Counted from the first letter of the stretch, positions 25,739 to 34,239 are shown. The stretch: DNA of 64,000 nucleotides from Streptomyces sp. AP-93 (GCF_022808175.1 NZ_JALGBX010000025.1:1-64000), one strand, 5' to 3'. Translations and numbers: made by a program. Notes: generated by a model not told the origin, from the letters alone.

Positions 25739-26181
25739 GCAAGCGCCTCAAGATCAAGGCGAAGAGCGAGGGCACGCTCGCCCTGGACGCCCAAGGGCTT
25801 TCACTGCACGTCGACGGTGACGAGGGGATGCGCGCGCGCATCGAGGTCGCTCAGCAGAGCGGCCGGCGCGTGGCACTGTCCGCGCTGACGCCCTTGGAGG
25901 TGCGCCGAACAGGAGAAGCCGCCAAGCGACTCCAGTTCCTGCCGTCCCGGTTCGACGTGAAACCGGTCAACGACGCGGTCACAGACGCCGCAGCGACGCT
26001 ACTGGACGCCTCGGGCCTTGACGGGCACGAATGCCTCGTGGACGCACTCGTGGTGGCCACGGCCGCACTCTGCACTCCCCCGGTACTGCTCGTCACTTCC
26101 GACAAGTCGCACATCCCCGCACTGTCCAAGGCCGCCGAGGAACTTCCGGGCTCACCGAAGGTGAAGACCGTCAACGTCTGA
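25735..26181 (+). CDS. PIN-domain protein (VapC-like)
   Basis: 148 aa, typical for a single PIN domain. The four acidic residues expected of the Mg2+-dependent ribonuclease fold are in place: D18 in TLALDA, E55 in SALTPLEVRR, D103 in CLVDALVVATA and D123 in LLVTSDKSH. This argues for an active nuclease. The start is GTG at 25735, preceded by AGGAG and overlapping the upstream stop. VapC toxins normally follow a small antitoxin gene; none is visible, only the acidic membrane protein. It could be an orphan toxin, a domesticated RNase, or part of a TA-like pair with an unusual partner. Confidence 0.75.
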   Translation: MSKRLKIKAKSEGTLALDAQGLSLHVDGDEGMRARIEVAQQSGRRVALSALTPLEVRRTGEAAKRLQFLPSRFDVKPVNDAVTDAAATLLDASGLDGHECLVDALVVATAALCTPPVLLVTSDKSHIPALSKAAEELPGSPKVKTVNV

Positions 26182-26198
26182 AGGCCGAACACGGAGAG

Positions 26199-26231
26199 CC
26201 TGGCCGCTCAGCTCTCCACCGAGCGGCCAGG
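26199..26231. terminator. Bidirectional terminator
   Basis: Perfect 11-bp arms CCTGGCCGCTC (26199-26209) and its complement (26221-26231) with an 11-nt loop lie between the converging PIN-domain and reductase genes. Confidence 0.75.
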
Positions 26232-26241
26232 TCTTGAATGA

Positions 26242-27525
26242 TCAGGCCTTGGGGGCGACCTTCGAAAGGCCGTTGATGACGCGGTCCATCGCGTCGCCGC
26301 CCGTCGGGTCGGTCAGGTTGGCCAGCATCTTCAGCGTGAACTTCATCAGGACCGGGTGGCTCAGGCCCCGCTGGGCGGCGATCTTCATGATCTTCGGGTT
26401 GCCGATGAGCTTCACGAAGGCGCGGCCCAGCGTGTAGTAGCCGCCGTAGGTCTCCTTCAGGACCTTCGGGTAGCTGTGCAGGGTCAGTTCGCGCAGGGCC
26501 GGGGTGGCGCGGGAGTGGGCCTGGACGATGACGTCGGCGGCGATCTGGCCCGACTCCATCGCATAGGCGATGCCCTCGCCGTTGAACGGGTTGACGAGGC
26601 CGCCCGCGTCACCGACGAGCAGCAGCCCCTTGGTGTAGTGCGGCTGGCGGTTGAAGGCCATGGGCAGGGCCGCGCCGCGGATGGGCTGCGTCATGTTCTC
26701 GGGGGTGTAGCCCCAGTCCTCCGGCATCGAGGCGCACCAGGCCTTGAGGACCTCGCGCCAGTCCAGCTCCTTGAAGGCGGAGGAGGAGTTGAGGATGCCC
26801 AGGCCGACGTTGGAGGTGCCGTCGCCCATGCCGAAGATCCAGCCGTAGCCGGGCAGCAGCCGGTCCTCGGCCCCGCGCCGGTCCCAGAGCTCCAGCCAGG
26901 ACTCCAGGTAGTCGTCGTCGTGGCGGGGCGAAGTGAAGTACGTGCGCACGGCCACGCCCATCGGGCGGTCCTCGCGGCGGTGCAGGCCCATGGCGAGGGA
27001 GAGCCGCGAGGAGTTGCCGTCGGCCGCCACCACCAGCGGGGCGCTGAAGGTGACCGGGGTCTTCTCCTCGCCGAGCTTCGCCGTCACTCCGGTGATGTGG
27101 CCGGTACGGGGGTCACGTACGGGCTCGCCCACGTTGCAGCGCTCGTACAGCCGGGCGCCGGCCTTCTGCGCCTGGCGGGCCAGGGTCTCGTCGAAGTCGT
27201 CGCGCTTGCGGACGAGTCCGTAGTCGGGGAACGAGGCAAGCTCGGGCCAGTCCAGCTGGAGCCGCTGGCCGCCGCCGATGATCCGCAGGCCCTTGTTGCG
27301 CAGCCAGCCGGCCTCCTCGGAGATGTCGATGCCCATCGACACCAGCTGCTTCGTGGCGCGCGGCGTCAGGCCGTCGCCGCAGACCTTCTCGCGCGGGAAC
27401 GCCGTCTTCTCCAGGAGCAGGACGTCAAGTCCGGCCTTGGCCAGGTAATAAGCAGTGGTCGAGCCGGCGGGCCCGGCCCCGACGACGATCACGTCCGCGG
27501 AGTGCTCGGAGAGGGGCTCGGTCAC
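26242..27525 (-). CDS. Geranylgeranyl reductase family flavoprotein (probable menaquinone tail reductase)
   Basis: 427 aa. An FAD-dependent reductase of prenyl double bonds. The N-terminal Rossmann motif VIVVGAGPAGSTTAYYLAKAG starts at about residue 13. FPREKVCGDGLTPRA carries the family CGDG signature, and GLLLVGDAGGLVNPFNGEGIAYAME is the second FAD-binding motif. Actinobacterial menaquinones carry partly saturated tails made by MenJ-type reductases. With menG, mqnC and mqnA in the next 9 kb and nuo upstream, a role in menaquinone saturation is likely but inferred. The GTG at 27525 has a GGGAG about 10 nt upstream. CTCGATAA is repeated directly at 27543-27558 in the divergent promoter region. 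Confidence 0.88.
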   Translation of the reverse strand: MTEPLSEHSADVIVVGAGPAGSTTAYYLAKAGLDVLLLEKTAFPREKVCGDGLTPRATKQLVSMGIDISEEAGWLRNKGLRIIGGGQRLQLDWPELASFPDYGLVRKRDDFDETLARQAQKAGARLYERCNVGEPVRDPRTGHITGVTAKLGEEKTPVTFSAPLVVAADGNSSRLSLAMGLHRREDRPMGVAVRTYFTSPRHDDDYLESWLELWDRRGAEDRLLPGYGWIFGMGDGTSNVGLGILNSSSAFKELDWREVLKAWCASMPEDWGYTPENMTQPIRGAALPMAFNRQPHYTKGLLLVGDAGGLVNPFNGEGIAYAMESGQIAADVIVQAHSRATPALRELTLHSYPKVLKETYGGYYTLGRAFVKLIGNPKIMKIAAQRGLSHPVLMKFTLKMLANLTDPTGGDAMDRVINGLSKVAPKA

Positions 27526-27628
27526 GGCGGGTCTCCCGAAGGCTCGATAACTCGATAAAGGTGCCCAACGGCACGAGAACACGTGCAGTCTATGCAGCGA
27601 GAGAGATCGCGATCCGAAGGGCTGCCCT

Positions 27629-28159
27629 GTGACCACCTCGCCGACCCGGCCGCTCCCCGTCGTCCAGCTCCGTGTGCCCACGGACGAGGACGCGCACGCC
27701 TGGCACCGGGTCTTCCGCGACCCCGACGTCATGGAGTTCCTCGGCGGGCCGGCCGAGCTCTCCTTCTACGAGGAAATCACCGCGCGGCAGCGGATGCACG
27801 ACGCGCGGCTCGGCTTCTGCCTGTGGACGCTGCTGGACGAGGACGGCGAGGTCATCGGCTTCACCGGGGCGCAGCCGTGGCCGGCGGAGAAGGCGTGGGG
27901 GCCGGTGGGTGAGATCGAGATCGGGTGGAGGCTCGGTCGCTCCGCGTGGGGTCAGGGCTATGCGTATGCCGCTGCGCTGGCGACGCTGGAGCGGGTGCGG
28001 GGGGCTGGGGTTGCGGATGTGGTGGCGGTGATCGACGATGCGAACGTTCGCTCGATCGCGGTGGCGGAGCGGCTCGGCATGACCCTGGCGGATCACTTCC
28101 CGCTGCCCGGTGGCCGCCGCCACGCCCGCCGCTACGCCCTGACCCTCGCCCCGGCCTGA
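27629..28159 (+). CDS. GNAT N-acetyltransferase (RimJ/RimL type)
   Basis: 176 aa. It has the Gcn5-related fold: VMEFLGG near residue 35, EIGWRLGRSAWGQGYAYAAALA as the acetyl-CoA-binding motif A, and VIDDANVRSIAVAERLGMT as motif B. Such proteins acetylate small amines or protein N termini; the substrate is unknown. It is transcribed divergently from the geranylgeranyl reductase. The downstream intergenic region holds a palindromic repeat. Confidence 0.88.
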   Translation: MTTSPTRPLPVVQLRVPTDEDAHAWHRVFRDPDVMEFLGGPAELSFYEEITARQRMHDARLGFCLWTLLDEDGEVIGFTGAQPWPAEKAWGPVGEIEIGWRLGRSAWGQGYAYAAALATLERVRGAGVADVVAVIDDANVRSIAVAERLGMTLADHFPLPGGRRHARRYALTLAPA

Positions 28160-28193
28160 CCCCCGCTGCGCGGGGCAGCAACCCTTGCCGCTG

Positions 28194-28404
28194 CGCGGGG
28201 CGAAGTCCCCTACCCGCCCTTCCACCGTTCCCCGGGGCTGCGCCCCGGACCCCCTGGGGCTCTGCCCAGACCCCGCGCCTCAAACGCCGGCGAGGCTGAA
28301 TTTTGCCGCGCAGCGGCGAATCCAGCCCGTCCGGCGTTTGAGGACCGGGTCCGGGCAGAGCCCGGGGAACGGGCGAAGGGCGGGTAGGGGACTTCGCCCC
28401 GCAG
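28194..28404. repeat. Dispersed palindromic intergenic repeat, copy A
   Basis: A long imperfect inverted repeat of about 210 bp fills most of the 360-base gap between the GNAT and glutaminase genes. The outer arms pair CGGGGCGAAGTCCCCTACCCG with its complement at 28381-28404. The inner arms include CGTTCCCCGGG and CCTCAAACGCCGG. The same elements recur at 33201-33378 and at the left edge of the window. It sits between converging genes and could form a cruciform or act as a terminator. No gene is seen in it. Confidence 0.8.
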
Positions 28405-28519
28405 GGCCGAACCAGCCGCACCCGCCTACCTGCCCCGCGCCGGGACGGCGGTGGCGAGCACCCCGACCGGCCACCGCTGGACGGAGTCCGGCGCAGCGGT
28501 GCGAGCGGCGCGTCAAGAG

Positions 28520-29431
28520 TCAGAAAACGCTCAGGCCCGTCAGGGTCGTGAAGCGGTCCAGGGCGGCCACCGCGGCGACCGAGTTGCCCTGGGAGTCGAG
28601 CCCGGGACTCCACGCGGCCAGCGTGCACGCGCCGGGGACGACCGCCACGATGCCGCCGCCCACACCGCTCTTGCCGGGCAGGCCCACCCGGTAGGCGAAC
28701 TCCCCGGCCGCGTCGTACGTCCCACACGTCAGCATCACCGCGTTGACCTGCTTCGCCTCACTGCGCGTGAGGAGGCGGGAGCCGTCCGCGCGCAGGCCGT
28801 GCCGGGCCAGGAAGCGGCCGGCGCGGGCCAGGTCGGCGCAGCTCATCTCGATGGAGCACTGCCAGAAGTAGTGCTCCAGCAGCATCGGCACCGGGTTGTC
28901 GATGTTCCCGTAGGCGGCCATGAAGTGGGCCAGGGCCGCGTTGCGGTCACCGTGCTCCTGTTCGGAGGCGGCGACCTCCGCGTCGAAGGCGACCTCCGGG
29001 TTCTGGCTCTCCTCCCGGAGGAAGCGCAGGAGTTCGCTGCTGGCGTCGCCCGTCAGGGTCTGGAGCCGGTCGGTGACGACGAGCGCGCCCGCGTTGATGA
29101 AGGGGTTGCGCGGGATGCCGTTCTCGTACTCCAGCTGCACGAGGGAGTTGAACGGGTTGCCGGAGGGTTCCCGGCCCACCCGCTCCCACAGGCTGTCGCC
29201 GCCCTCGGCGAGCGCGAGGGCCAGCGCGAAGACCTTGGTGATGGACTGCGTGGAGAACGGCGTCCGCCAGTCCCCCACCCCGAACACGTTGCCGTCGAGG
29301 TCGGCGATGGCCATCCCGAACTGCCGGGGGTCCACGGACGCCAGCGCCGGAATGTACTCGGCGGTGGTGCCGCTGCCGATCAGCGGGGCGATGTCGGTGG
29401 CGACCTGCTCCAGCAGTGCCTGGTAGTCCAT
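28520..29431 (-). CDS. glsA: Glutaminase A
   Basis: 303 aa, the usual size. It hydrolyses L-glutamine to glutamate and ammonia in the cytosol. The serine-lysine catalytic motif is S63-I-T-K66 in PFSTQSITKVFALAL. Other signatures are GREPSGNPFNSLVQLE, GIPRNPFINAGAL and the C-terminal GKSGVGGGIVAVVPG. The ATG at 29431 is preceded by GGGAG. It lies 17 nt downstream of the menG stop in the same direction, so it may share the menG transcript, although no functional link is obvious. Confidence 0.93.
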   Translation of the reverse strand: MDYQALLEQVATDIAPLIGSGTTAEYIPALASVDPRQFGMAIADLDGNVFGVGDWRTPFSTQSITKVFALALALAEGGDSLWERVGREPSGNPFNSLVQLEYENGIPRNPFINAGALVVTDRLQTLTGDASSELLRFLREESQNPEVAFDAEVAASEQEHGDRNAALAHFMAAYGNIDNPVPMLLEHYFWQCSIEMSCADLARAGRFLARHGLRADGSRLLTRSEAKQVNAVMLTCGTYDAAGEFAYRVGLPGKSGVGGGIVAVVPGACTLAAWSPGLDSQGNSVAAVAALDRFTTLTGLSVF

Positions 29432-29448
29432 CGGCGGGCTCCCGGGTC

Positions 29449-30141
29449 CTAGTGCTTGACGCCGCGGTGCAGGGCCACGATGCCGCCGCTGAGGTTGCGC
29501 CAGGCCACCTTGGACCAGCCGGCCTTCTGCAGCAGCGCGGCCAGCGCCGGCTGGTCGGGCCAGGCGCGGATGGAGTCGGCGAGGTAGACGTACGCGTCGG
29601 GGTTGGAGGAGACCGCGCGGGCGACCGGCGGCATCGCGCGCATCAGGTACTCGGTGTACACGGTCCGGAAGGGTGCCCAGGTGGGCTGCGAGAACTCGCA
29701 GATCACGACCTGGCCGCCGGGCTTCGTCACCCGGTACAGCTCGCGCAGGGCCGCGTCGGTGTCCTGGACGTTGCGCAGGCCGAAGGAGATGGTGACGGAG
29801 TCGAAGGAGCCGTCCTTGAACGGCAGCTTCGTCGCGTCGCCCGCCGTCAGCGGGAGCCAGGGGTTGCGCTTCTTGCCCTCGCGGAGCATGCCGAGGGAGA
29901 AGTCGCAGGGCACGACGTACGCGCCGGCCGCGGCGAAGGGCAGCGAGGACGTGGCCGTGCCGGCGGCCAGGTCGAGGACGAGCTGCCCGGGGCGCGCGCC
30001 GACCGCCTTGGCGACCTCCTTGCGCCACAGGCGGGCCTGCCCGAGGGAGAGGACGTCGTTGGTGAGGTCGTAGTTCGCCGCCACGCCGTCGAACATGGAG
30101 GCGACTTCGTGCGGCTGCTTGTCCAGGGAAGCGGTGGTCAC
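29449..30141 (-). CDS. menG: Demethylmenaquinone methyltransferase
   Basis: 230 aa. It methylates demethylmenaquinone with SAM, the last step of menaquinone synthesis. Signatures are VASMFDGVAANYDLTNDVLSLG at the N terminus, the SAM site LVLDLAAGTATSSLPF, and ISFGLRNVQDTDAALRELYRVTKPGG. The GTG at 30141 places the start at the usual distance from FDGVA. Both the futalosine and classical routes converge on this enzyme. mqnC lies about 0.8 kb upstream in the same direction. Confidence 0.94.
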   Translation of the reverse strand: MTTASLDKQPHEVASMFDGVAANYDLTNDVLSLGQARLWRKEVAKAVGARPGQLVLDLAAGTATSSLPFAAAGAYVVPCDFSLGMLREGKKRNPWLPLTAGDATKLPFKDGSFDSVTISFGLRNVQDTDAALRELYRVTKPGGQVVICEFSQPTWAPFRTVYTEYLMRAMPPVARAVSSNPDAYVYLADSIRAWPDQPALAALLQKAGWSKVAWRNLSGGIVALHRGVKH

Positions 30142-30309
30142 TGGCGTGGGCCCCTCGGGTGCGGTGCGAATGGTTCGGCGAACGGTTCGGCAGGGTCCTG
30201 CGGACCGCCCCGCCATTCTCGCAGGCCCCCCGGGCACCGCACCCGGCCGCCCGTACGGTGCCTGCGGCGCGGCGCGGCGGGGACGGCTACGTTGCTCGGC
30301 CCCGGTGGC

Positions 30310-30972
30310 TCAGCGTCGGCGGTGGAGGAGCCTGCCGCCGATGACCGTGGCCACACAGCTCGTCGGGCCCTCCACCAGCAGCTCCACCGGACCGGCCACC
30401 GCGAACACGGCGAACCGCGCCGGGGCGCCCGGCTCCAGGACCCCGTGGAAGGCCTCCTCGGCCGCGGTCCGGCCGGCGAGCGGATCCAGGGAGGCCGGGC
30501 CCTCGTAGGGGGCGGGCGGGACGACGGTGAGGCCGGAGCGGACCACGGCCGTCCGCACGGCCGGGCTGGTGAAGCGGCCGGCCACCGCGACCACCCCGCG
30601 GGCGAGCAGCTTCTGCGTACCGCGCCGCGCGCTGTTGCCCCAGCGCGGCTCCGTCATCTTCAGGTCGGCCAACGCCTCGGCGCCGCTGATCGGTTCGGCC
30701 CCGAGCTCGGTGATCTCGTACGGGTCGTCCGGGTAGTACGTGCGCTCCAGCAGCTCGTCACCGCCGCGCACCAGCAGCCCCGGGGTCAGCACCCCGGGCC
30801 AGCTGCGGGCGCGCGCGTGCGGATAGGCCGCGGCGAGCTCCTCGTACGGGCCCACCCGGGCGATGCGGTCGCCCTCGACCAGGACCGCGCCGCCGGGCAG
30901 CGGCGCGGGTCCCGGTCCGGGTGCGGTGGTGGCTCCCGTAACGAGGAGTCCGGCGGTGTGGATCGTCAGCAC
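30310..30972 (-). CDS. Amidohydrolase-like (imidazolonepropionase-type) protein, probably non-catalytic
   Basis: 220 aa, roughly half of a full amidohydrolase. The N terminus (LTIHTAGLLVTG, GGAVLVEGDRIARVGP, WPGVLTPGLLV) and the C terminus (LEPGAPARFAVF, VIGGRLLH) form the composite beta-sandwich of amidohydrolases. The HxH metal motif that should follow TPG is absent and the barrel is reduced. It is 6 nt from mqnC in the same direction. An accessory or degenerate relative of the futalosine-pathway deaminase is one possibility, but this is speculation. Similar short proteins occur beside mqnC in other Streptomyces, to my recollection. Confidence 0.65.
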   Translation of the reverse strand: MLTIHTAGLLVTGATTAPGPGPAPLPGGAVLVEGDRIARVGPYEELAAAYPHARARSWPGVLTPGLLVRGGDELLERTYYPDDPYEITELGAEPISGAEALADLKMTEPRWGNSARRGTQKLLARGVVAVAGRFTSPAVRTAVVRSGLTVVPPAPYEGPASLDPLAGRTAAEEAFHGVLEPGAPARFAVFAVAGPVELLVEGPTSCVATVIGGRLLHRRR

Positions 30973-30978
30973 GGGCGC

Positions 30979-32178
30979 TCAGTTCGAGGAGATGAGCTTC
31001 AGCTCGGGGTGGGCCGTACCGCCCTCGATGGCGGTGGAGGAGATGTGCGAGACCACGCGGTCGTCGACCGGGTCGTTCGCCGGGTCCTCGTGCACGAGGA
31101 GGTGCTCGTACGTCGTGGCGCGCTGCGCCGGGACGCGGCCCGCCTTGCGGATGAGGTCGATGATCTCCATGCGGTTGGAGCGGTGCTTGGCACCGGCCGA
31201 GGAGACGACGTTCTCCTCCAGCATGATCGAACCGAGGTCGTCGGCGCCGTAATGCAGGGAGAGCTGGCCCGCCTCCTTGCCGACGGTGAGCCAGGAGCCC
31301 TGGATGTGGGCGATGTTGTCGAGGAAGAGCCGCGCGATGGCGATCATGCGCAGGTACTCGAAGACGGTCGCCTGGGTCCGGCCCTTGAGGTGGTTGTTCT
31401 CGGGCTGGTAGGTGTACGGGATGAAGGCGCGGAAGCCGCCCGTGCGGTCCTGCGTGTCCCGGATCATCGAGATGTGCTCGATGCGCTCGGCGTTGGTCTC
31501 GCCGGTGCCCATCAGCATGGTGGAGGTGGACTCCACGCCCAGCTTGTGGGCGATCTCCATGATCTCCAGCCAGCGTTCGCCGGACTCCTTGAGCGGCGCG
31601 ATCGCCTTGCGCGGCCGCTCCGGGAGCAGTTCGGCGCCGGCGCCCGCGAAGGAGTCGAGGCCGGCGGCGTGGATGCGCCGGATCGCTTCCTCGGCCGACA
31701 CCTTGGAGATCCGGGCCATGTGCTCGACCTCGGACGCACCGAGGGAGTGGATGACCAGCTGCGGGTAGGCCTGCTTGATGGCGGCGAAGTGGTGCTCGTA
31801 GTACTCGACGCCGTAGTCCGGGTGGTGGCCGCCCTGGAACATGATCTGCGTGCCGCCCAGCTCGACGGTCTCCGCGCAGCGGCGCAGGATGTCCTCGAGG
31901 TCGCGGGACCAGCCCTTCTTCGCGTCCTTGGGGGCCGCGTAGAAGGCACAGAACTTGCACGCCGTGACGCACACGTTGGTGTAGTTGATGTTGCGCTCGA
32001 TGATGTACGTCGCGATGTGCTCGGTACCGGCGTAGCGCAGCCGGCGGGCCGCGTCGGCGGCCTGGCCGAGGGCGTGCAGGGGCGCGTGCCGGTAGAGGTC
32101 GAGCGCCTCTTCCTTGGTGATCCGGCCCCCAGCGGCGGCTCGGTCGAGGACTGACTGGAGAGCGGCCTGGTCGGTCAC
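30979..32178 (-). CDS. mqnC: Cyclic dehypoxanthinyl futalosine synthase (radical SAM)
   Basis: 399 aa. This radical SAM enzyme cyclises dehypoxanthine futalosine in the futalosine route to menaquinone. The cluster motif C70-x3-C74-x2-C77 (NVCVTACKFCAFYAAPK) is intact. Signatures GTQIMFQGGHHPDYGVEYYE and LGVESTSTMLMGTGE fit MqnC rather than MqnE. The start is a GTG at 32178. A 13-bp tandem duplication (TTCGGCTGTGTCG twice, 32192-32217) lies just upstream of the start. Confidence 0.95.
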   Translation of the reverse strand: MTDQAALQSVLDRAAAGGRITKEEALDLYRHAPLHALGQAADAARRLRYAGTEHIATYIIERNINYTNVCVTACKFCAFYAAPKDAKKGWSRDLEDILRRCAETVELGGTQIMFQGGHHPDYGVEYYEHHFAAIKQAYPQLVIHSLGASEVEHMARISKVSAEEAIRRIHAAGLDSFAGAGAELLPERPRKAIAPLKESGERWLEIMEIAHKLGVESTSTMLMGTGETNAERIEHISMIRDTQDRTGGFRAFIPYTYQPENNHLKGRTQATVFEYLRMIAIARLFLDNIAHIQGSWLTVGKEAGQLSLHYGADDLGSIMLEENVVSSAGAKHRSNRMEIIDLIRKAGRVPAQRATTYEHLLVHEDPANDPVDDRVVSHISSTAIEGGTAHPELKLISSN

Positions 32179-32331
32179 CGGTGCGTCACCTTTCGGCTGT
32201 GTCGTTCGGCTGTGTCGTTCGGCTGGCGCCCGGCTGCGGTCAAGATTCCGGACCGATCCAGCCTACGCCAGCCGCCCCATCCACCGTCCTGCCCCCTGCC
32301 GGGCGGACGGGGTCCCTGCTCGGAGGGGCAC

Positions 32332-33141
32332 TCAGAGGCCCGCCGCGGCGCCGAGGCCGAGGCCCGCCCAGACCACGCCCACGAGGGCGCCGCCCGCCAT
32401 GAACGGGCCGAAGGGGATCGGGCTGCTGCGGTCCGCCCGGCGCAGGGCGATCAGGGTGAGGCCGTGCGCGGCGCCCCCGAGGAACGCGGCGAAGGTGCCG
32501 GCGAACAGCACGGGCCACCCGTACCAGCCGAGCACCTGCCCCACGACGAGCGCGAGTTTGACGTCGCCGAAGCCCATGCCGCGCGGGTTGATGACGTAGA
32601 GGAGGAGGTAGACGCCGCCGAGGACGAGCCCGCCGAGCAGTGCGCGCGTCCAGGAGCCGTCGGCTCCCCCGGCCAGGGCGGCCACCCCGAGGGCCACGGC
32701 GGTCCCGGCGGCCAGCGGGAGGGTCAGTACGTCGGGCAGCCGGTGGACGGCCCGGTCCACGAGGCAGAGCAGCACGGTGAAGGGCGCCAGCAGCAGCCAG
32801 ACGGCCAGCTCGGGCCGCGCGCCCACCCCGGCTCCGAGCGCGAGGCACACCAACGTGCTGGCCAGCACCGCTCCCCCGACGGGCGCGTACCCGCCACCAC
32901 TCCCCCCGCGGCGGCGGCCGACGGCGGGTCCCGGTCCCCGTCCGGGTCCGGACTGGCACCGGGGGCAGACCGCGCGGCCCAGCCAGCCGCGGGCCGGGCC
33001 CGTCAGCGGATGCCCCGCCGGGCAGGCCGAGCGCCAGGGCAGGCCCGCCTCGACCGCGAGGCGGTAGACGGCACGGGGCAGCAGGAGGCCTGCCAGCGCG
33101 CCCCAGAGCATGACCCCGGCCACGAACCCCGCAATACCCAT
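32332..33141 (-). CDS. Prepilin peptidase (A24 family)
   Basis: 269 aa, with about seven hydrophobic segments. The two catalytic aspartates are D129 in LCLVDRAVHRLPD and D193 in the GMGFGDVK motif. An N-terminal loop carries C40, C59 and C62, resembling the zinc-binding CxxC region of PilD-type enzymes but lacking one Cys. It would cleave leader peptides of type IV pilin-like proteins, such as Tad/Flp pilins, at the membrane. No pilin or secretion gene is nearby, so its substrate must be encoded elsewhere. Confidence 0.88.
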   Translation of the reverse strand: MGIAGFVAGVMLWGALAGLLLPRAVYRLAVEAGLPWRSACPAGHPLTGPARGWLGRAVCPRCQSGPGRGPGPAVGRRRGGSGGGYAPVGGAVLASTLVCLALGAGVGARPELAVWLLLAPFTVLLCLVDRAVHRLPDVLTLPLAAGTAVALGVAALAGGADGSWTRALLGGLVLGGVYLLLYVINPRGMGFGDVKLALVVGQVLGWYGWPVLFAGTFAAFLGGAAHGLTLIALRRADRSSPIPFGPFMAGGALVGVVWAGLGLGAAAGL

Positions 33142-33200
33142 GCCAGCTCTCGCCCCCGCCCCGCCGCATCTTGGCGATGGACGGTAGCAGGGGGTGGTTG

Positions 33201-33378
33201 TCCCCTACCCGCCCTTCCACCGTTCCCCGGGGCTCCGCCCCAGACCCCGCGCCTCAAACGCCGGCGGGGCTGGATTTATCCAGCCCCGCCGGCGTTTGAG
33301 GCGATCTTTCAGCCTGTCCGGCGTTTGAGGACCGGGTCCGGGCCGAGCCCGGGGAACGGGCGAAGGGCGGGTAGGGGA
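33201..33378. repeat. Dispersed palindromic intergenic repeat, copy B
   Basis: Outer arms TCCCCTACCCGCCCTTC (33201-33217) and its complement (33362-33378) enclose arms CGTTCCCCGGGGCTC and CTCAAACGCCGG, and a central perfect palindrome around CCAGCCCCGCCGGCGTTTGAG. Sequence and order match copy A at 28194-28404. It fills the gap between the prepilin peptidase and MBL-fold genes, both on the minus strand. Confidence 0.85.
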
Positions 33379-33408
33379 CGGCCCCGCAGGGCATGCCCAC
33401 GCCCAGGC

Positions 33409-34239
33409 TCAGGCCGCCGCAGCCGCCGTCGGGGCGGGCGGTTCGAAGCCGGCGAGCATCTGTTCCAGGGCCTGCTGGTCCGGGCCCACGAAGGGGGCGA
33501 GGCCCGGGGCGAGGCCCACCGTGTCGAGCATCCGGGTGATGAGCCCGACCCCGGCGGCCGGCGGCAGGTGCGTGGAGAGCACGAGCTCGGGGTCCATCTC
33601 CCTGAGCGGCTGGACCGTGGCGAGGAACTTCTCCCGGTCGGCGACGGACGCCCAGGGGCTGTCCACCGAAGCCCAGAAGAGCTGGCCGGCCCGCAGGTCC
33701 TCGGGCCCGACCGACCCGGCGTCGCCGCCGGCCGCGAGGTCGCCGTCCGGGAGGGGAGCGCCGAAGCAGTCGGAGCTGAAGCAGGCCCGGGACCGGTCGT
33801 CGTAGAAGCCCACGGTCGCGGGGTTGTCGTAGAGGGGCGGCCGGAAGGCGGTGAGGGAGCGGTCGCCCACGTCGAGCCGCTGGCCGGGGTTGAGGAAGTA
33901 GACCCGGTCCATCGGCAGCGGGCGCTCCGTGGTCATCTCGCCCGCGCCGAGGAACGTGGTCACCACGCGGGCCTCGGGGGCGGCCTCCAGCAGGGCGAAG
34001 ATCCCGCCGGTGTGGTCCCGGTCCGGGTGCGTCAGCCAGATCCACCGCACGTCGGCGGGGTCGATGGCCTCGGAGAGGGTCGTCAGGAAGTCCCGGTCGG
34101 GCAGGCCGAGGCCGGTGTCGACGACCACGGGCTCCCGGGCCTGCAGGAGGAAGGCATTGACCGGGACGAAACCGAGGCCGGGAACTTCGAGGGCGTCCCC
34201 GAGGACCGTGATGTCCCGGCCGACTGAGCGTGTGGTCAT
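33409..34239 (-). CDS. MBL-fold metallohydrolase, flavodiiron/ODP-like
   Basis: 276 aa. The metal motif is H71-P-D73-R-D75-H76 (WLTHPDRDHTGG). The middle His of the canonical HxHxDH is replaced by Asp, as in the diiron beta-lactamase-like domain of flavodiiron proteins (HxExDH). PVVVDTGLGLPDRDF and YDDRSRACFSSDCFGA follow, and LVLSTHLPPA supplies a late His. No flavodoxin domain is present, so it is not a complete O2/NO reductase. It may be an oxygen-sensor-like or hydrolytic protein. GGAG lies 9 nt before the ATG. Confidence 0.75.
   Translation of the reverse strand: MTTRSVGRDITVLGDALEVPGLGFVPVNAFLLQAREPVVVDTGLGLPDRDFLTTLSEAIDPADVRWIWLTHPDRDHTGGIFALLEAAPEARVVTTFLGAGEMTTERPLPMDRVYFLNPGQRLDVGDRSLTAFRPPLYDNPATVGFYDDRSRACFSSDCFGAPLPDGDLAAGGDAGSVGPEDLRAGQLFWASVDSPWASVADREKFLATVQPLREMDPELVLSTHLPPAAGVGLITRMLDTVGLAPGLAPFVGPDQQALEQMLAGFEPPAPTAAAAA

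Noticed and set aside
30142..30309. A possible small gene between menG and the amidohydrolase-like gene.
   Set aside because: The gap is GC-rich without an RBS-linked frame, and probably holds the menG promoter.
29416..32154. A 912-codon plus-strand frame opposite menG and mqnC.
   Set aside because: It consists of compositionally biased Gly/Arg/Val sequence without any domain, antisense to clear enzymes.
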